64,000 nucleotides of DNA from Lignipirellula cremea (GTDB lineage: Bacteria; Planctomycetota; Planctomycetia; Pirellulales; Pirellulaceae): NCBI RefSeq assembly GCF_007751035.1, contig NZ_CP036433.1, forward strand, positions 7,917,001 to 7,981,000, in the 5' to 3' direction. Every line of letters starts with the position of its first letter. Position 1 is the first letter of the stretch. The position numbers and the translations under genes were made by a program. The notes beneath the pieces are model-generated. The model was not told the DNA's origin. It saw only the letters and a program-made list of their open reading frames with translations, and made no database searches. Of the stretch, positions 10,655-20,440 are shown piece after piece.

Positions 10655-11707
10655 ATGAATTTCCTCGACTATACAGCGGAACTGGTTCGGCGGAGATTCC
10701 TCTGGCTCCTGGGAAGCGTGTACCTGCTGGCGTGGCTAGCGCCCGATCCGGGAACCGCCTTGTGTCAGGCCGCCGTGCCGCTGGGCGACGGGTTCCAGCT
10801 GCGGATCACGCAACTGCTGCTGGCGATGCTGCTGTTTAACGCCGGTCTGGGCATGCAAGGGAAACAGCTGCAAACGCTCGGAAGTCGGCCTGGCGTGCTG
10901 CTGATCGCCTGCTCCGCCAAGCTGGCTTTTTTCTTCCTGCTGCTGGGCGTTTATGGGCTGGCCATGGCGTTGACTCCCTGGCTGGCGCAGGATCCGTGGG
11001 GGCCGATTGCGTTGGGACTGGTGATCGTCAGCTCCATGCCGGCCGCTAATTCTTCGCCCGCCTGGTCGCAATCGGCTGGCGGTTCGATTCCGCTCTCGTG
11101 GGGCATTGTGGTGCTGACCACGCTGGCCAGTCCCGCCCTGGCGGTGCTGATTTACCAGGTAACGCACGCTGGCGTCGCCAGTTCCAGCCTGCTCGATACG
11201 CTGGGAGAATTCCTCTGGTTTCTGGCCTGTGTCACGGTCCCTTCCCTGTGCGGATTGCTCGCCAGTCTGGCGGCGGGCCCGCAACGGATCGAGAGCCTGA
11301 AGCCGTTGATACGGCTGGTCAACACGTTCTGTCTGTTGGCGTTGATTTATGCGTTTGGAGCGACGGCCGCCTCGCGCTTAAGCGGAGCCGGCAACGGCCT
11401 GGGGCTGGGGGTTTCTGTCGCCGGGGCGCTTTTCTTGTGCCTCGCCTCGTTCAGCTGGGCCCGGATTGCAGGACGTCTGGCGACGGAAAACTCAGAGGAA
11501 CGGGTCGCGATCCACTTTGGCGTAGGGATGTTCAACAACAGCATCGCCCTGACGCTGGGCGCCAGCATCGTCGACAACGACGTGCTGATTTACGCGCCGA
11601 TTGTGCTGTTCGCCATGATGCAGCACCTGATCGCCGGCCTGGTCGATCGCCATTCCCTGACCCGCAGCGAAACACCCCCGCCAGCCACCGAACCGCCAGC
11701 CGCATAA
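10655..11707 (+). CDS. bile acid:sodium symporter (BASS/SBF) family transporter
   Basis: A 350-residue very hydrophobic protein with about nine or ten membrane helices. The segment LFNAGLGMQGKQL and the later stretch GVGMFNNSIALTLGAS resemble the paired inverted-repeat cores of the BASS/SBF family, and the length fits. A short Pro-rich tail ends the protein. Starts at ATG 10655, 239 bp from the divergent kinase gene. Substrate unknown; family members carry bile acids, pantoate, pyruvate or other organic anions with sodium. Confidence 0.75.
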   Translation: MNFLDYTAELVRRRFLWLLGSVYLLAWLAPDPGTALCQAAVPLGDGFQLRITQLLLAMLLFNAGLGMQGKQLQTLGSRPGVLLIACSAKLAFFFLLLGVYGLAMALTPWLAQDPWGPIALGLVIVSSMPAANSSPAWSQSAGGSIPLSWGIVVLTTLASPALAVLIYQVTHAGVASSSLLDTLGEFLWFLACVTVPSLCGLLASLAAGPQRIESLKPLIRLVNTFCLLALIYAFGATAASRLSGAGNGLGLGVSVAGALFLCLASFSWARIAGRLATENSEERVAIHFGVGMFNNSIALTLGASIVDNDVLIYAPIVLFAMMQHLIAGLVDRHSLTRSETPPPATEPPAA

Positions 11708-11769
11708 ATCTCTGGCCACGGCCGCATCAACGATTGAGGTCCCTGCAGGGGACCTGGCCACAGATGCCT

Positions 11770-11854
11770 GTAGTGGACTTCGCCAGAAGTCCTGGCAAGA
11801 CTTCGCGGAAAAACAGGGACTTCTGGCGAAGTCCAATAGGAGATCGGCCACTAC
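11770..11854. repeat. REP-like double hairpin between convergent genes
   Basis: An 85-bp inverted repeat. GTAGTGG at 11770-11776 pairs with CCACTAC at 11848-11854. GGACTTCGCCAGAAGTCC (11775-11792) is the exact reverse complement of GGACTTCTGGCGAAGTCC (11817-11834), and each arm can also fold on itself around a GCCA or TGGC loop. It lies between the converging BASS and FHA genes, so it could act as a bidirectional terminator. Two relatives occur at 24921-24998 and 42117-42190. Confidence 0.85.
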
Positions 11855-11865
11855 GGAAGGCGCTG

Positions 11866-12705
11866 CTACCGTTTGGCGGCGTACTTTGTCTGGAAGTAGT
11901 TGATGTACCGCCACAGGTCGACGGCGTAGCCCACTCTTTTTTCGCCGACGACGATCTCCAGCGGGGCATCGTGGTCCAGCCGCGAAAGTGTCAGCGACAG
12001 ACGATCCAAGCGATGACGGGCAAGGTCGCGGTTATCCAGCTCGATCGCCTGGTTGGCCGCCTGCAGTTCGCTCGCCAGGTCGCGCGGCAGCTGATTGGAG
12101 TACTGCAGCAAAAACGTGCCGAGATTCTTCGGATGGTTCCAGGAAAGCCGTTCCGCGCCGCCGTCAGGCATCAGCAACACCAGCACCACGCCGACCAGCA
12201 GCGCCGCTGCCGCCGCCATCATGCCGACTCCCAGCAGCAGCTGCATCCGCGGCGCGACTTGCGGGGCGGACTCGTCTCCGCCCGCGACGGGGTGTTCCCG
12301 CTGTTCCTCTTCTGCGGCTTCTTTCAGGCGAACCCGTTCCTCCTTCGCCCGCCGCTGATACATTTCGATCACGGCCTTGTCGGAAGGACGCGGCGACGGC
12401 GACGGGTCGCCTTCGACCAGCAGCGTCAGGGTCACCGACCCGACACACAGCGACGCCCCCGGCTGCCAGGGGGCCGTTGCATGCGGCTCCAGGTGCGCTT
12501 CGCCCAGCCGGACAACCGCCCGGTTCCGGTTGATAACCGAGTACAGGCCATCTTTGAATCGCAGGGTCAGCGCCTGCTCATCCAGGTCGGCGGAAGCGAT
12601 GGTCAGATTACAGGCATGACTGGAGCCGATCCGCATGACGGCGTCTTCAATCCAAAAATCCACCGGGTCAGCGGCCGTCGACTCCACATGAATTAATGCT
12701 GACAT
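11866..12705 (-). CDS. FHA-domain protein with one transmembrane helix
   Basis: A 279-residue protein from ATG 12705; codons upstream are open but not protein-like. Residues about 20-100 read as a divergent FHA domain (RIGSSHACNLTI, then LYSVINRNRAVVRLG), though the classical SRxH is not conserved. A charged linker of about 45 residues precedes a transmembrane helix near 155-178 and a C-terminal domain of about 100 residues with no recognised family. Divergent from the CpaF-like ATPase 228 bp away, so the two may share control. Probably a membrane adaptor for a phosphorylation-controlled complex; this role is inferred. Confidence 0.7.
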   Translation of the reverse strand: MSALIHVESTAADPVDFWIEDAVMRIGSSHACNLTIASADLDEQALTLRFKDGLYSVINRNRAVVRLGEAHLEPHATAPWQPGASLCVGSVTLTLLVEGDPSPSPRPSDKAVIEMYQRRAKEERVRLKEAAEEEQREHPVAGGDESAPQVAPRMQLLLGVGMMAAAAALLVGVVLVLLMPDGGAERLSWNHPKNLGTFLLQYSNQLPRDLASELQAANQAIELDNRDLARHRLDRLSLTLSRLDHDAPLEIVVGEKRVGYAVDLWRYINYFQTKYAAKR

Positions 12706-12777
12706 CCGCGTGCAATCGTCAGAAAAGGAAGGAAAGCAGAAAGAACGCCTTGTCAATTTTACCCGGAAACTAAAGGA

Positions 12778-12838
12778 GATTCACGGCGGCGGAAAAAGAA
12801 GAAAGCGAAGGGTCGCACCGCCGCCTCTGCGGTGAATC
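12778..12838. other. inverted repeat in the divergent FHA/cpaF intergenic region
   Basis: GATTCAC plus GGCGGCGG (12778-12792) pairs with CCGCCGCC (12818-12825) and GTGAATC (12832-12838), with a 6-nt bulge on the right arm. A pyrimidine-rich tract follows. It sits between two divergent gene starts, so an operator or a 5'-leader structure is more natural than a terminator. Confidence 0.5.
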
Positions 12839-12877
12839 CTTTTCTTCCTTTCTCTTCTCCTGGTTTCCCCCCGTCGT

Positions 12878-12883
12878 TATACT
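12878..12883 (+). promoter_or_regulatory. possible -10 box upstream of the CpaF-like gene
   Basis: TATACT matches five of six positions of the sigma-70 -10 consensus and lies 51 bp before the GTG of the CpaF-like gene. The -35 position 17 bp upstream (TTCTCC) is poor, so this is tentative. Confidence 0.25.
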
Positions 12884-12933
12884 CAAAAAGAGGGGCTGGT
12901 TGTGATCAGGGTCGTCTTTGAAAGTAACACGCG

Positions 12934-14085
12934 GTGGAACGTAAAGATCTCTATCAGGAGACGCTCAAGTTTTTTCTGGGGCCGGTCGAATCGTTGCTGA
13001 ACGACCCTGACGTTTCCGAAGTGATGATCAACGGCCATGAGACGATCTTCTTTGAAAAGGCAGGCCGTATTGAGAAGGCCGATTTGCGTTTTCCCAATCC
13101 AGCGTTCCTGACCGCCGCGGCCACCAATATCGCGGAGTACGTCAATCGCGAGGTCGGCCCGCAAGACCACAGCATGGACGCCCGCCTGCCCGATGGCTCC
13201 CGCGTGCATGTGATTGTGCCGCCTGCCAGCCGGCAGGGCGTCTGCATCACCATTCGCAAGTTCCGCAAGGCCTCGTTCGATCTGTCCGCCCTGGTGCAGT
13301 GGAATACGCTCACCGAAGAGGCGTCCGATTTCCTGCGGCTGGCCGTGCTGTGCCACAAAAACACGATCATTTCCGGCGGCACCGGATCCGGCAAAACGTC
13401 GCTGCTGAACGCGCTGTCGGCCTGCATGCCCGACCATGAGCGGATCATCGTGATCGAAGACAGCAGCGAGCTGCAGCTCTCACAGCCGCATACCCTGTAT
13501 CTGGAAGCCCAGCCCGGCGGCGAAGGCTTTGAGAAGGTCACCATCCGCGACCTGTTTGTCGACTCGCTCCGCATGCGGCCCGATCGGATTGTGGTCGGCG
13601 AAGTCCGTCGCGGCGAGGCGCTTGACCTGATCCAGTCGATGATCTCGGGCCATGACGGCGCCCTGACCACCGTGCACGCCACGACCCCGCGGGACGCCGC
13701 CATTCGCCTGGAAACGCTCAGCATGATGAGCGATATCAGCTTGCCGGTGCATGTCGCCCGGATGCAGGTGGCGTCCGCCATCCAGCTGGTCGTGCAGATC
13801 GCTCGCTTCAGCGACGGCTCCCGCCATGTCACCGCCATCGCCGAGTGCGAAGGGGTCGACGCGCAGAATAACTACCTGTTCCGCGACCTGTTCCGCTTCC
13901 AGGGAGAAGGCCGCAGCGCCGAGGGAAAAATCCTGGGCGAACTGCGCTGGACCGGCCAATGCCCCACGTTCTCGCAGCAGATCTTCGACATGGGACTCGA
14001 CGCCGAGATCGGTTCGCGGTTGTATCTGTTTCAGCCCGCCGAACCCAGCTCGCTTCCGCCCGCTTCGCCCGACCTGCCCACATAA
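12934..14085 (+). CDS. cpaF: CpaF/TadA-like type II/IV secretion ATPase
   Basis: A 383-residue hexameric secretion ATPase of the CpaF branch. The N-terminal domain contains DPDVSEVMINGHE and the GSRVHVIVPP segment. Walker A is GGTGSGKTS at residues 148-156, followed by an Asp box (IIVIEDSSEL), the secretion-ATPase RMRPDRIVVGEVR Walker B/arginine region, and the His box LTTVHATTPRDA. Length is complete for the family. Starts at GTG 12934. No pilin, TadB/TadC or secretin genes are next to it. Its neighbours are an FHA membrane protein and a pseudokinase. It could power a pilus or secretion machine encoded elsewhere. Confidence 0.93.
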   Translation: MERKDLYQETLKFFLGPVESLLNDPDVSEVMINGHETIFFEKAGRIEKADLRFPNPAFLTAAATNIAEYVNREVGPQDHSMDARLPDGSRVHVIVPPASRQGVCITIRKFRKASFDLSALVQWNTLTEEASDFLRLAVLCHKNTIISGGTGSGKTSLLNALSACMPDHERIIVIEDSSELQLSQPHTLYLEAQPGGEGFEKVTIRDLFVDSLRMRPDRIVVGEVRRGEALDLIQSMISGHDGALTTVHATTPRDAAIRLETLSMMSDISLPVHVARMQVASAIQLVVQIARFSDGSRHVTAIAECEGVDAQNNYLFRDLFRFQGEGRSAEGKILGELRWTGQCPTFSQQIFDMGLDAEIGSRLYLFQPAEPSSLPPASPDLPT

Positions 14086-14244
14086 TTTCGCCCTGCACAG
14101 GCCCGGGGAGACGCCGCCTCCAGCGGTTCAACCTTTCCGATGCCCCCCGCGGTGGCTACGATTGGTAATGAGAAATTTCGAGCCAGTCTTCCCCTATCGA
14201 CCAGATCGCGAATCCTTACTGGCGGATCGCATGGAGGAGCCATT

Positions 14245-17200
14245 ATGCCCAACGAGATTGAAACGATGGAAACGCTCGCCCAGGGGCGCCACCGGGTCGT
14301 CTATTCCGGGCAAGACTGGACCATGAATCGCAGCGTCTCTATCATCACGCTCCGCGAAGAGTACCAGAACCACCCGCAGCTCCAGAACCAGCTGATCGAA
14401 GAGGCCCGTTTTCTCGGCAACCTGCCGTACGACGGTTTCTTGAATGTGTTCGAACTCGACCTGGCCCAGCACCGGGTGATCACCGATTACATGCCAGGCA
14501 GCGTGGCCCGACTGATCCAGGAGGGGCCGATCCTGTCGGACCGGGTCCGCTCGCTGTTGCGGCAAACGCTGCACGCCTTGCACTGGCTGCACACGCATCC
14601 ACGGTATCTGTACGGCGAGATTCGCCCCTCGAAGCTGCTCTACAATACCCGCGGCCAGATCAAACTGGGCCTGTTCGGCGGCCTGTCGCTCGATGCGATC
14701 GACACGGCGCAAGTTCCCGAAGATCCCAAATACACGGCCCCCGAATCGGTCGATAAAAAGTTCGGCCCGATCGGCCCGCAACTTGACCTGTACTGCCTGG
14801 GCTTTACCGCCTTGGAAGCACTGGTCGGTCCTGGCTTTGATCGTCAGTTTTCGATTGTCGCCGACAACGACCGGCTGGCCAGCACCGGCTGGCTGCGCTG
14901 GCACGTTTCCTCGGCGGCGTGCAAGTCGGTGCAGCAGTTCATCCCCCAGGCGCCGGCCGACCTGGTCCGTGTGATCGATGCGATGGTGACCAAGCAGGTT
15001 TCCGGCCGTCCTCGCGACGCCCACGCAGCCCTGTCGATGCTCGCCCCCGGCCCGGCGATTTCCCTCATCACGGGCGAAGCGACCATGCAGAACGGCAGCC
15101 AGGAGCCGCCCGCCCCCCTACTCGCCTCGAACGAACCCGCACATGTCCTGACGGGCAAACCGCCATCCGACAAGGTCTCCCCGGGCAAGCCCCTGACGGG
15201 CCCGGAACACGATACCCATGTCGATCTGGATCTGCCGCCGGTCCAGCCGGCCAGGCCGATGCCGCCGATCGCCAGCGATCCCATCCCGGCGCCAAAACCT
15301 TCGGTAAAGCCGCCCGTCCCGCCGACATCGAACCCCTTCGCGGTTCCCGCCGACAAGCATGCCTCGCCGCAGCCCGATCGGCCGCCGCGCCGCTCCTCGC
15401 CGCTGCTGTGGATCGCCGGCCTGGCGGTGGCGGCCATGTTGTTACTGGCGGGCGGCCTGGCCGGAGCGTTCGGGCTGGGACTGCTGCAGCTGGGCCCCCC
15501 GTCCCGGCCGATGCAGACGGTCGCGTTCACGTACAATCCGCCAACGCCAGCCGTGGAAGTTTACGAAGACGGCAAGCGGCTCAAGGCCGACGCCGCTGGG
15601 GCGTACGTCCTGCAGCAGGGCTCCCACAAGTTGACCTTCCAGGCCGGCGAGCAGAAGGTGGGGCATCAGGTCGAAGTGACCTCCAGCAGTCGTGAGATTA
15701 CGATCCAGTTGCCGACGCCGCCGGTCGTCCAGACTCTGGTGCAACCGGATCCGGTCGTGGAACCGCAGCCCATTCCCCCCGCCGACGGTCACATGTACGG
15801 CGTGATCAAGCCAGTCGACGCCCAGGTGGAGCTGCTATCCGGCAAGGCGGAAATCCCCCCTCCGGTCGATGGCAAGCTGCAGATCCCGTTCGCCGGATCG
15901 GAACGGGGCAAAACGTTCCGCGTGGCGATCCGACATCCGCACTACGAAACGCTCGAGGCCGACTGGATCGCAGGCGACAACGCCACGCCCGATGAGCCTC
16001 ACCAGTTCGCCCTGCGGCCGTATCTGCAGGTGGAGCCGGCGACCGCACAGGTGCAGGTGCGGGGAGAGGCTTTGACGGCCGACGAAAAGGGTCGCTATCT
16101 GCTGCCCGACGCCGGTGTTTCCTATCCGCTGGCGATCGCGGCCAAGGGCTACCAGCCCTGGGAAGTGAACGCCTGTGATGACGGCGTGCTGGCGGGAAGC
16201 GATTTCCTGGTGAAGCTGCAGACGGACCAGGACTACTACTTTGAACAGGGGAAAGCGGCCCTGCAGCAAGGGAACGGTGAACTAGCGCTGCAGCAGTTCG
16301 CCAGGGTGATCGCCATTGTCCCACAGTACCCGGCGATCGACTACTTCCAGGGAGCGGCCCGGTTTCTCACTGCGCAAACCACCGCCCAGTGGGAAGCGGT
16401 GATCAGCGACCACACGCGATACCTGTCACTGCCGGATCCCAGCGAACACCGCGCCGACGCGCTCTACCAGCGCGGCCAGGCATGGGTTCAGCTTAACCAG
16501 ATCGACCGGGCACTGGCGGATCTGGAAGCGGCCTATGAAATCCGGCCGCGGCTGGCGATGCGGGCGCTGCTCGACGATCTGAATCTGCAGCGGGAAGCCC
16601 AGCGGGCCCTGGCGGCAGCCGCTGCCGCTGCCGCCGCGGAACGGGACGCCGTGAAGGATTTCGACGGGAAGAAGCAGCTGGCCGCCAATGCGCCCGTCAG
16701 CGTTCCGCCGCCGCCTCGCCGGGAGCTCTCGCTGCAGGACATCAGCCTGTTCCAGATGAAGCCCCAGTGGAAAGAGCAGCACCTGACCCTGATTGCCAAC
16801 CTGCCGGACGAACCACCGGGCCCGCTGCATTTAATGGACTGGCGCCGCAACGAGGAAGCCGCCGACAAGGTCGCCATCCGCATCCAGAAAAACCAGGTCG
16901 AGTTTGAAGCCGACAGCGTCGATCTGGCCGCCGCCCTGCTGCCTGGCACGCGCACCCTGCTGTTTGGTCCCACGCCGCAAGACGCCGCCTTCCAGCTGGA
17001 CCTGCCGCCGCTGAAAATCGTCGCCGTCGACAAAGGCGAAGGCGGCCGCCCGGGGGAAGTCCCCGTGCTGATCCTCCTGGAAGGTCTCCTGCCCGGATTC
17101 CAGCTGCTCGCCAAAGGCGACGCCAGTGATCCGGCCGACGCCGGCGAACCCCGGTTCTCGGTCCCCGTCGAAGACGTGCCGCCCCGCGGGTTCACCGCCC

Positions 17201-17562
17201 CTGTCGAAAAGGAGCGGGAACGGCACCGCATCACCCTTTTTCTGCCGCCGCCCAAAAATCCCCAGGCCGTCGTCAATTATACCTTTGCGATCCTCAACCT
17301 CGACGGCTCCCGCAGCCGCGTGCTGCGGGTGACCCGGCGGGGCGACAAATTAGATGATACGATTACCGAATCCAAACCAGCCGCGATCCGGCCGCCGTTT
17401 GATGTGGCCGCCTGGCAGAAACTGCTCGACGCACAGGACGCCGCCGACGCGGCGCGACCCAGGCCCAAACCCCGCGGACTGGACGCCAAAATCGAAGGGA
17501 AGGAACCCGGACAGCCCGCCCCGCAGGAACGGCAATCGTCGACCCCGCGCCAACCCACTTGA
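14245..17562 (+). CDS. pseudokinase - transmembrane - PEGA-like - TPR protein
   Basis: A 1105-residue protein from ATG 14245, chosen because GGAGGAG lies 6 nt upstream. Residues about 8-270 have the kinase fold pattern, including a partial glycine loop, KYTAPES and a DLYCLGFTALEAL helix. The catalytic residues are missing: Ile replaces the VAIK lysine near 33, YGEIRPSKLL (123-132) replaces HRDLKPSNIL, and the DFG aspartate is Leu143. A Pro-rich linker leads to a transmembrane helix near 388-418. PEGA-like beta repeats and at least two TPR-like units (about 660-790) follow. The rest is an unrecognised C-terminal region with a low-complexity Ala run. Probably a scaffold or sensor working with the CpaF-like ATPase 159 bp upstream; this link is inferred. 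Confidence 0.8.
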   Translation: MPNEIETMETLAQGRHRVVYSGQDWTMNRSVSIITLREEYQNHPQLQNQLIEEARFLGNLPYDGFLNVFELDLAQHRVITDYMPGSVARLIQEGPILSDRVRSLLRQTLHALHWLHTHPRYLYGEIRPSKLLYNTRGQIKLGLFGGLSLDAIDTAQVPEDPKYTAPESVDKKFGPIGPQLDLYCLGFTALEALVGPGFDRQFSIVADNDRLASTGWLRWHVSSAACKSVQQFIPQAPADLVRVIDAMVTKQVSGRPRDAHAALSMLAPGPAISLITGEATMQNGSQEPPAPLLASNEPAHVLTGKPPSDKVSPGKPLTGPEHDTHVDLDLPPVQPARPMPPIASDPIPAPKPSVKPPVPPTSNPFAVPADKHASPQPDRPPRRSSPLLWIAGLAVAAMLLLAGGLAGAFGLGLLQLGPPSRPMQTVAFTYNPPTPAVEVYEDGKRLKADAAGAYVLQQGSHKLTFQAGEQKVGHQVEVTSSSREITIQLPTPPVVQTLVQPDPVVEPQPIPPADGHMYGVIKPVDAQVELLSGKAEIPPPVDGKLQIPFAGSERGKTFRVAIRHPHYETLEADWIAGDNATPDEPHQFALRPYLQVEPATAQVQVRGEALTADEKGRYLLPDAGVSYPLAIAAKGYQPWEVNACDDGVLAGSDFLVKLQTDQDYYFEQGKAALQQGNGELALQQFARVIAIVPQYPAIDYFQGAARFLTAQTTAQWEAVISDHTRYLSLPDPSEHRADALYQRGQAWVQLNQIDRALADLEAAYEIRPRLAMRALLDDLNLQREAQRALAAAAAAAAAERDAVKDFDGKKQLAANAPVSVPPPPRRELSLQDISLFQMKPQWKEQHLTLIANLPDEPPGPLHLMDWRRNEEAADKVAIRIQKNQVEFEADSVDLAAALLPGTRTLLFGPTPQDAAFQLDLPPLKIVAVDKGEGGRPGEVPVLILLEGLLPGFQLLAKGDASDPADAGEPRFSVPVEDVPPRGFTAPVEKERERHRITLFLPPPKNPQAVVNYTFAILNLDGSRSRVLRVTRRGDKLDDTITESKPAAIRPPFDVAAWQKLLDAQDAADAARPRPKPRGLDAKIEGKEPGQPAPQERQSSTPRQPT

Positions 17563-17586
17563 ATCCGCACCCTGGCCAGCCGCCTT

Positions 17587-18021
<435 letters not shown>

Positions 18022-18122
18022 CCAGGCGGAAGGGACGTCACCCCGCAAAGCACCCGCTTTCCGGGAACGGGGCGGCCGTTTCCAGACACCGTCAACCTTT
18101 CCCTCTTCCAAGCGGCCGCAGT

Positions 18123-19025
18123 ATGAGCAATCCGTACGACCCGGCCCCGCCTGCAAAGTCCTCAGGCAGCATGCTCTTTATTCTGGGGGGCCTGTTTGGC
18201 GTCGCCGTGCTGATCTGCGGAGGCTGCTGCGTGTGCGCTCCGATCCTGTCAATGTTTGTGGAAACCGACCTCAAACGGGCCCACCAGCTGTGGGAAGAAG
18301 GGAAGAAGCAGGAGGCCGTGGAAGTCTACGCGACCGTCCTCGAAAGCTCCACGCGCCCCGATGCTCTGGCCCTCAAACGTGCGATCGAATACCACTTTGA
18401 AAATGACGATCAGGAACGGGCCACGCATTTCATCGACCTGGCCGTCGAGAAAAACGTGAAAGTCTCCCTGGATCCGCAAGCGCTGCGCGACCTCTACGCA
18501 GAAGCCAAAACGGTCTACCTGCGCAAAGGAGAAGAAGCCAAAGAGCAGGCCAGAGCGGCCGTCGTGGTGGAACGCGACAACGCGGCCACCACGGAAGCTC
18601 CCTTAAGCGGCGATACGCCTGAGGACGACAGCCGCCAGTTCCGCGGCCTGGTCGCCAGCGCCATCGGCGCCGAAGGCCTGTCGTTCATGATTAACGACTC
18701 GGCCGACGACCCTGCCCAAAAGGTGATTCAGATCCGCTGGGATGTCGACGACAATCTAACGAACTCGCTCATTCGCCGCGGAGCCATGATGGACCTGGAG
18801 CAGATCCTGAAAGCCGCCAGCGACTCGGGCATCTCCTGCGCGGAAGTCACCGCGTTCGGTTCGTTCGCCGTCGAGGATAAACTTGGCAATGCGACCAAAG
18901 ACCTCGTCATCAAGGCCACCTACAGCGGCGACACCATTGGGAAGATCAACTGGTCGAAATTCCTGACCGACAACGTCCTGGAAATTGCCGACGACACCTG
19001 GGAACACCCCATGTTCCGGGAGTAA
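18123..19025 (+). CDS. membrane-anchored hypothetical protein
   Basis: A 300-residue protein. A short Pro-rich cytoplasmic tail precedes one transmembrane helix (about 16-45) that is unusually Cys-rich (ICGGCCVC). An alpha-helical region with TPR character follows (about 50-140), then a charged linker and a C-terminal alpha/beta domain of about 110 residues. I do not recognise a family. It lies 101 bp after yjbQ on the same strand and converges with the histidine kinase gene. Confidence 0.7.
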   Translation: MSNPYDPAPPAKSSGSMLFILGGLFGVAVLICGGCCVCAPILSMFVETDLKRAHQLWEEGKKQEAVEVYATVLESSTRPDALALKRAIEYHFENDDQERATHFIDLAVEKNVKVSLDPQALRDLYAEAKTVYLRKGEEAKEQARAAVVVERDNAATTEAPLSGDTPEDDSRQFRGLVASAIGAEGLSFMINDSADDPAQKVIQIRWDVDDNLTNSLIRRGAMMDLEQILKAASDSGISCAEVTAFGSFAVEDKLGNATKDLVIKATYSGDTIGKINWSKFLTDNVLEIADDTWEHPMFRE

Positions 19026-19083
19026 AACGCCGCCGCTAGCGACGCCCCTTCTGGCGCCGCTTTCCTTGACGGCCGATTCCTGA

Positions 19084-19893
19084 TCAGGTCGTCGACTGCT
19101 GGTTCTCGATCACCGCGCCCGTCACGGCGACTACCGGAGCGGCCGCCTTGGCGACCGGCAGCTTGATCGTGAACGAAGTGCCGACCCCGACCGAGCTTTC
19201 CACCCTGATCCGGCCTTTGTGGGCTTCGATAATATCCCGACAGCTGGAAAGCCCCACGCCGGAGCCGCCTTTGCCTGTTTCGTCGGGGCCGCTTTTGGTC
19301 GAATAGAACGGCTCAAAAATACGACGCAGCTTGTCCGGCGGAATACCCGGGCCCGTGTCGCGGACTTCCAGGTCGACCGTATCCGACTCCTGATCATGGC
19401 TGACTTTGATGATCACCCGGCCGCCGTTTTCCATCGCCTGGCGGGCGTTGATCAACAGGTTCAGCAGCACCTGCTGGATCTGGTTGCCGTTGGCCAGGGC
19501 AGGGGGGACGTTATCAAAGTACTTCTCCAGAGAGATGCGGTACTTGCTCATCTCCCGTTCCAGCAGCACCAGGCTTTCCTCGATGATCACCGCCAGGTCC
19601 GTCGGCTCCATCCGGTTGCTCCGGTTGCGGGCCATCCCCAGCACCGAATGGGTAATCTTGGCCGCACGTTCGCCGGCGCCCAGGATCTTGGCCAGGGCCT
19701 TGTCGCGGGTGGCGTCGTCTTTGTGGCGCATGCCCATCTTGGCGTAGTTGATGATCGTGGTCAGCACGTTGTTGAATTCGTGCGTGGTGGTGCTCAACAA
19801 CTCGCCCAGGGCCGACATTTTCTGGGCCTGGGCCAGCTGCTCCTGAAGAATACGGACCTGCTGCTCCAGGGAGGGGGTGGGATTACTGCTCAT
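19084..19893 (-). CDS. orphan soluble histidine kinase
   Basis: A 269-residue two-component kinase without a sensor domain or membrane helix. A short coiled coil (residues 8-25) leads to the H box LSTTTHEFNNVL with His38. The HATPase domain follows: N box QQVLLNLLINARQAM, G1 DTGPGIPPD, F box IFEPFYSTK and G2 GKGGSGVGLSSC. The FNN after the phospho-acceptor His fits the PAS-less NtrB-like class. No response regulator is adjacent. The C-terminal 20 residues are low-complexity. Confidence 0.92.
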   Translation of the reverse strand: MSSNPTPSLEQQVRILQEQLAQAQKMSALGELLSTTTHEFNNVLTTIINYAKMGMRHKDDATRDKALAKILGAGERAAKITHSVLGMARNRSNRMEPTDLAVIIEESLVLLEREMSKYRISLEKYFDNVPPALANGNQIQQVLLNLLINARQAMENGGRVIIKVSHDQESDTVDLEVRDTGPGIPPDKLRRIFEPFYSTKSGPDETGKGGSGVGLSSCRDIIEAHKGRIRVESSVGVGTSFTIKLPVAKAAAPVVAVTGAVIENQQSTT

Positions 19894-20156
19894 GGAGATG
19901 CCTGTGGATCAAAAAGGTGGGAGCGGCCGCCGCTGGTCGTTAAAGTCAACGCAGGATCGGCAGCCTTCGCTGCTTCCCGCTTTGGGCGCCGCTTTCGTGT
20001 CTTACCTGGAAGTCACTTCTTAACTACCGATCTGACAAGGATTTAGCTTCCTGTGTGATATCGTCGATTCGACCTGGGCCTCTGCACTCCATCCGGCTAC
20101 AATTCCCGCCGCCCAGGGCGGCATGACCTACGACCCAACGGATTGGGGAAACCAGG

Positions 20157-20417
20157 ATGCATACAGTCGACTTGTTGGAAGAAGCTCTGTCGGCCGCACG
20201 GGCGGCCGGCTTTCAGGTTCGCAAAGAATGGCTCGATGGGGTAGAAGGGGGGATCTGCGAGTTTGGCGGCAAACAGTGGATCTTTCTCGACCCGGCCTTG
20301 AGCCATCGCGAACAGCTGGACCAGCTGGTGCGAGCGTTGCAGATCCGGCCCACGCCGCCGTCGCGGAACATTTCTCGCGAGCTGCAGCGACTCGTCCGCC
20401 GACCGGCCGCCGCCTGA
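20157..20417 (+). CDS. small conserved-looking hypothetical protein
   Basis: An 86-residue soluble protein starting at ATG 20157. It has an amphipathic N-terminal helix, a compact central core (GGICEFGGKQWIFLD) and an Arg-rich C-terminal helix. Codon use is high-GC and normal for the neighbourhood. I do not recognise a function. It is followed after 23 bp by the GIY-YIG gene on the same strand. Confidence 0.65.
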   Translation: MHTVDLLEEALSAARAAGFQVRKEWLDGVEGGICEFGGKQWIFLDPALSHREQLDQLVRALQIRPTPPSRNISRELQRLVRRPAAA

Positions 20418-20440
20418 ATCGCCTGCCGCGGAGCCCCGTT

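Noticed and set aside
11098-12696. 532-residue plus-strand frame across the BASS and FHA genes
   Set aside because: It overlaps the 3' half of the BASS gene out of frame, crosses the REP hairpin, and is antisense to the FHA gene.
20123-20440. Extended N-terminus for the GIY-YIG protein
   Set aside because: It would overlap the 86-residue gene in another frame and shows no protein-like composition; TTG 20441 has a Shine-Dalgarno.
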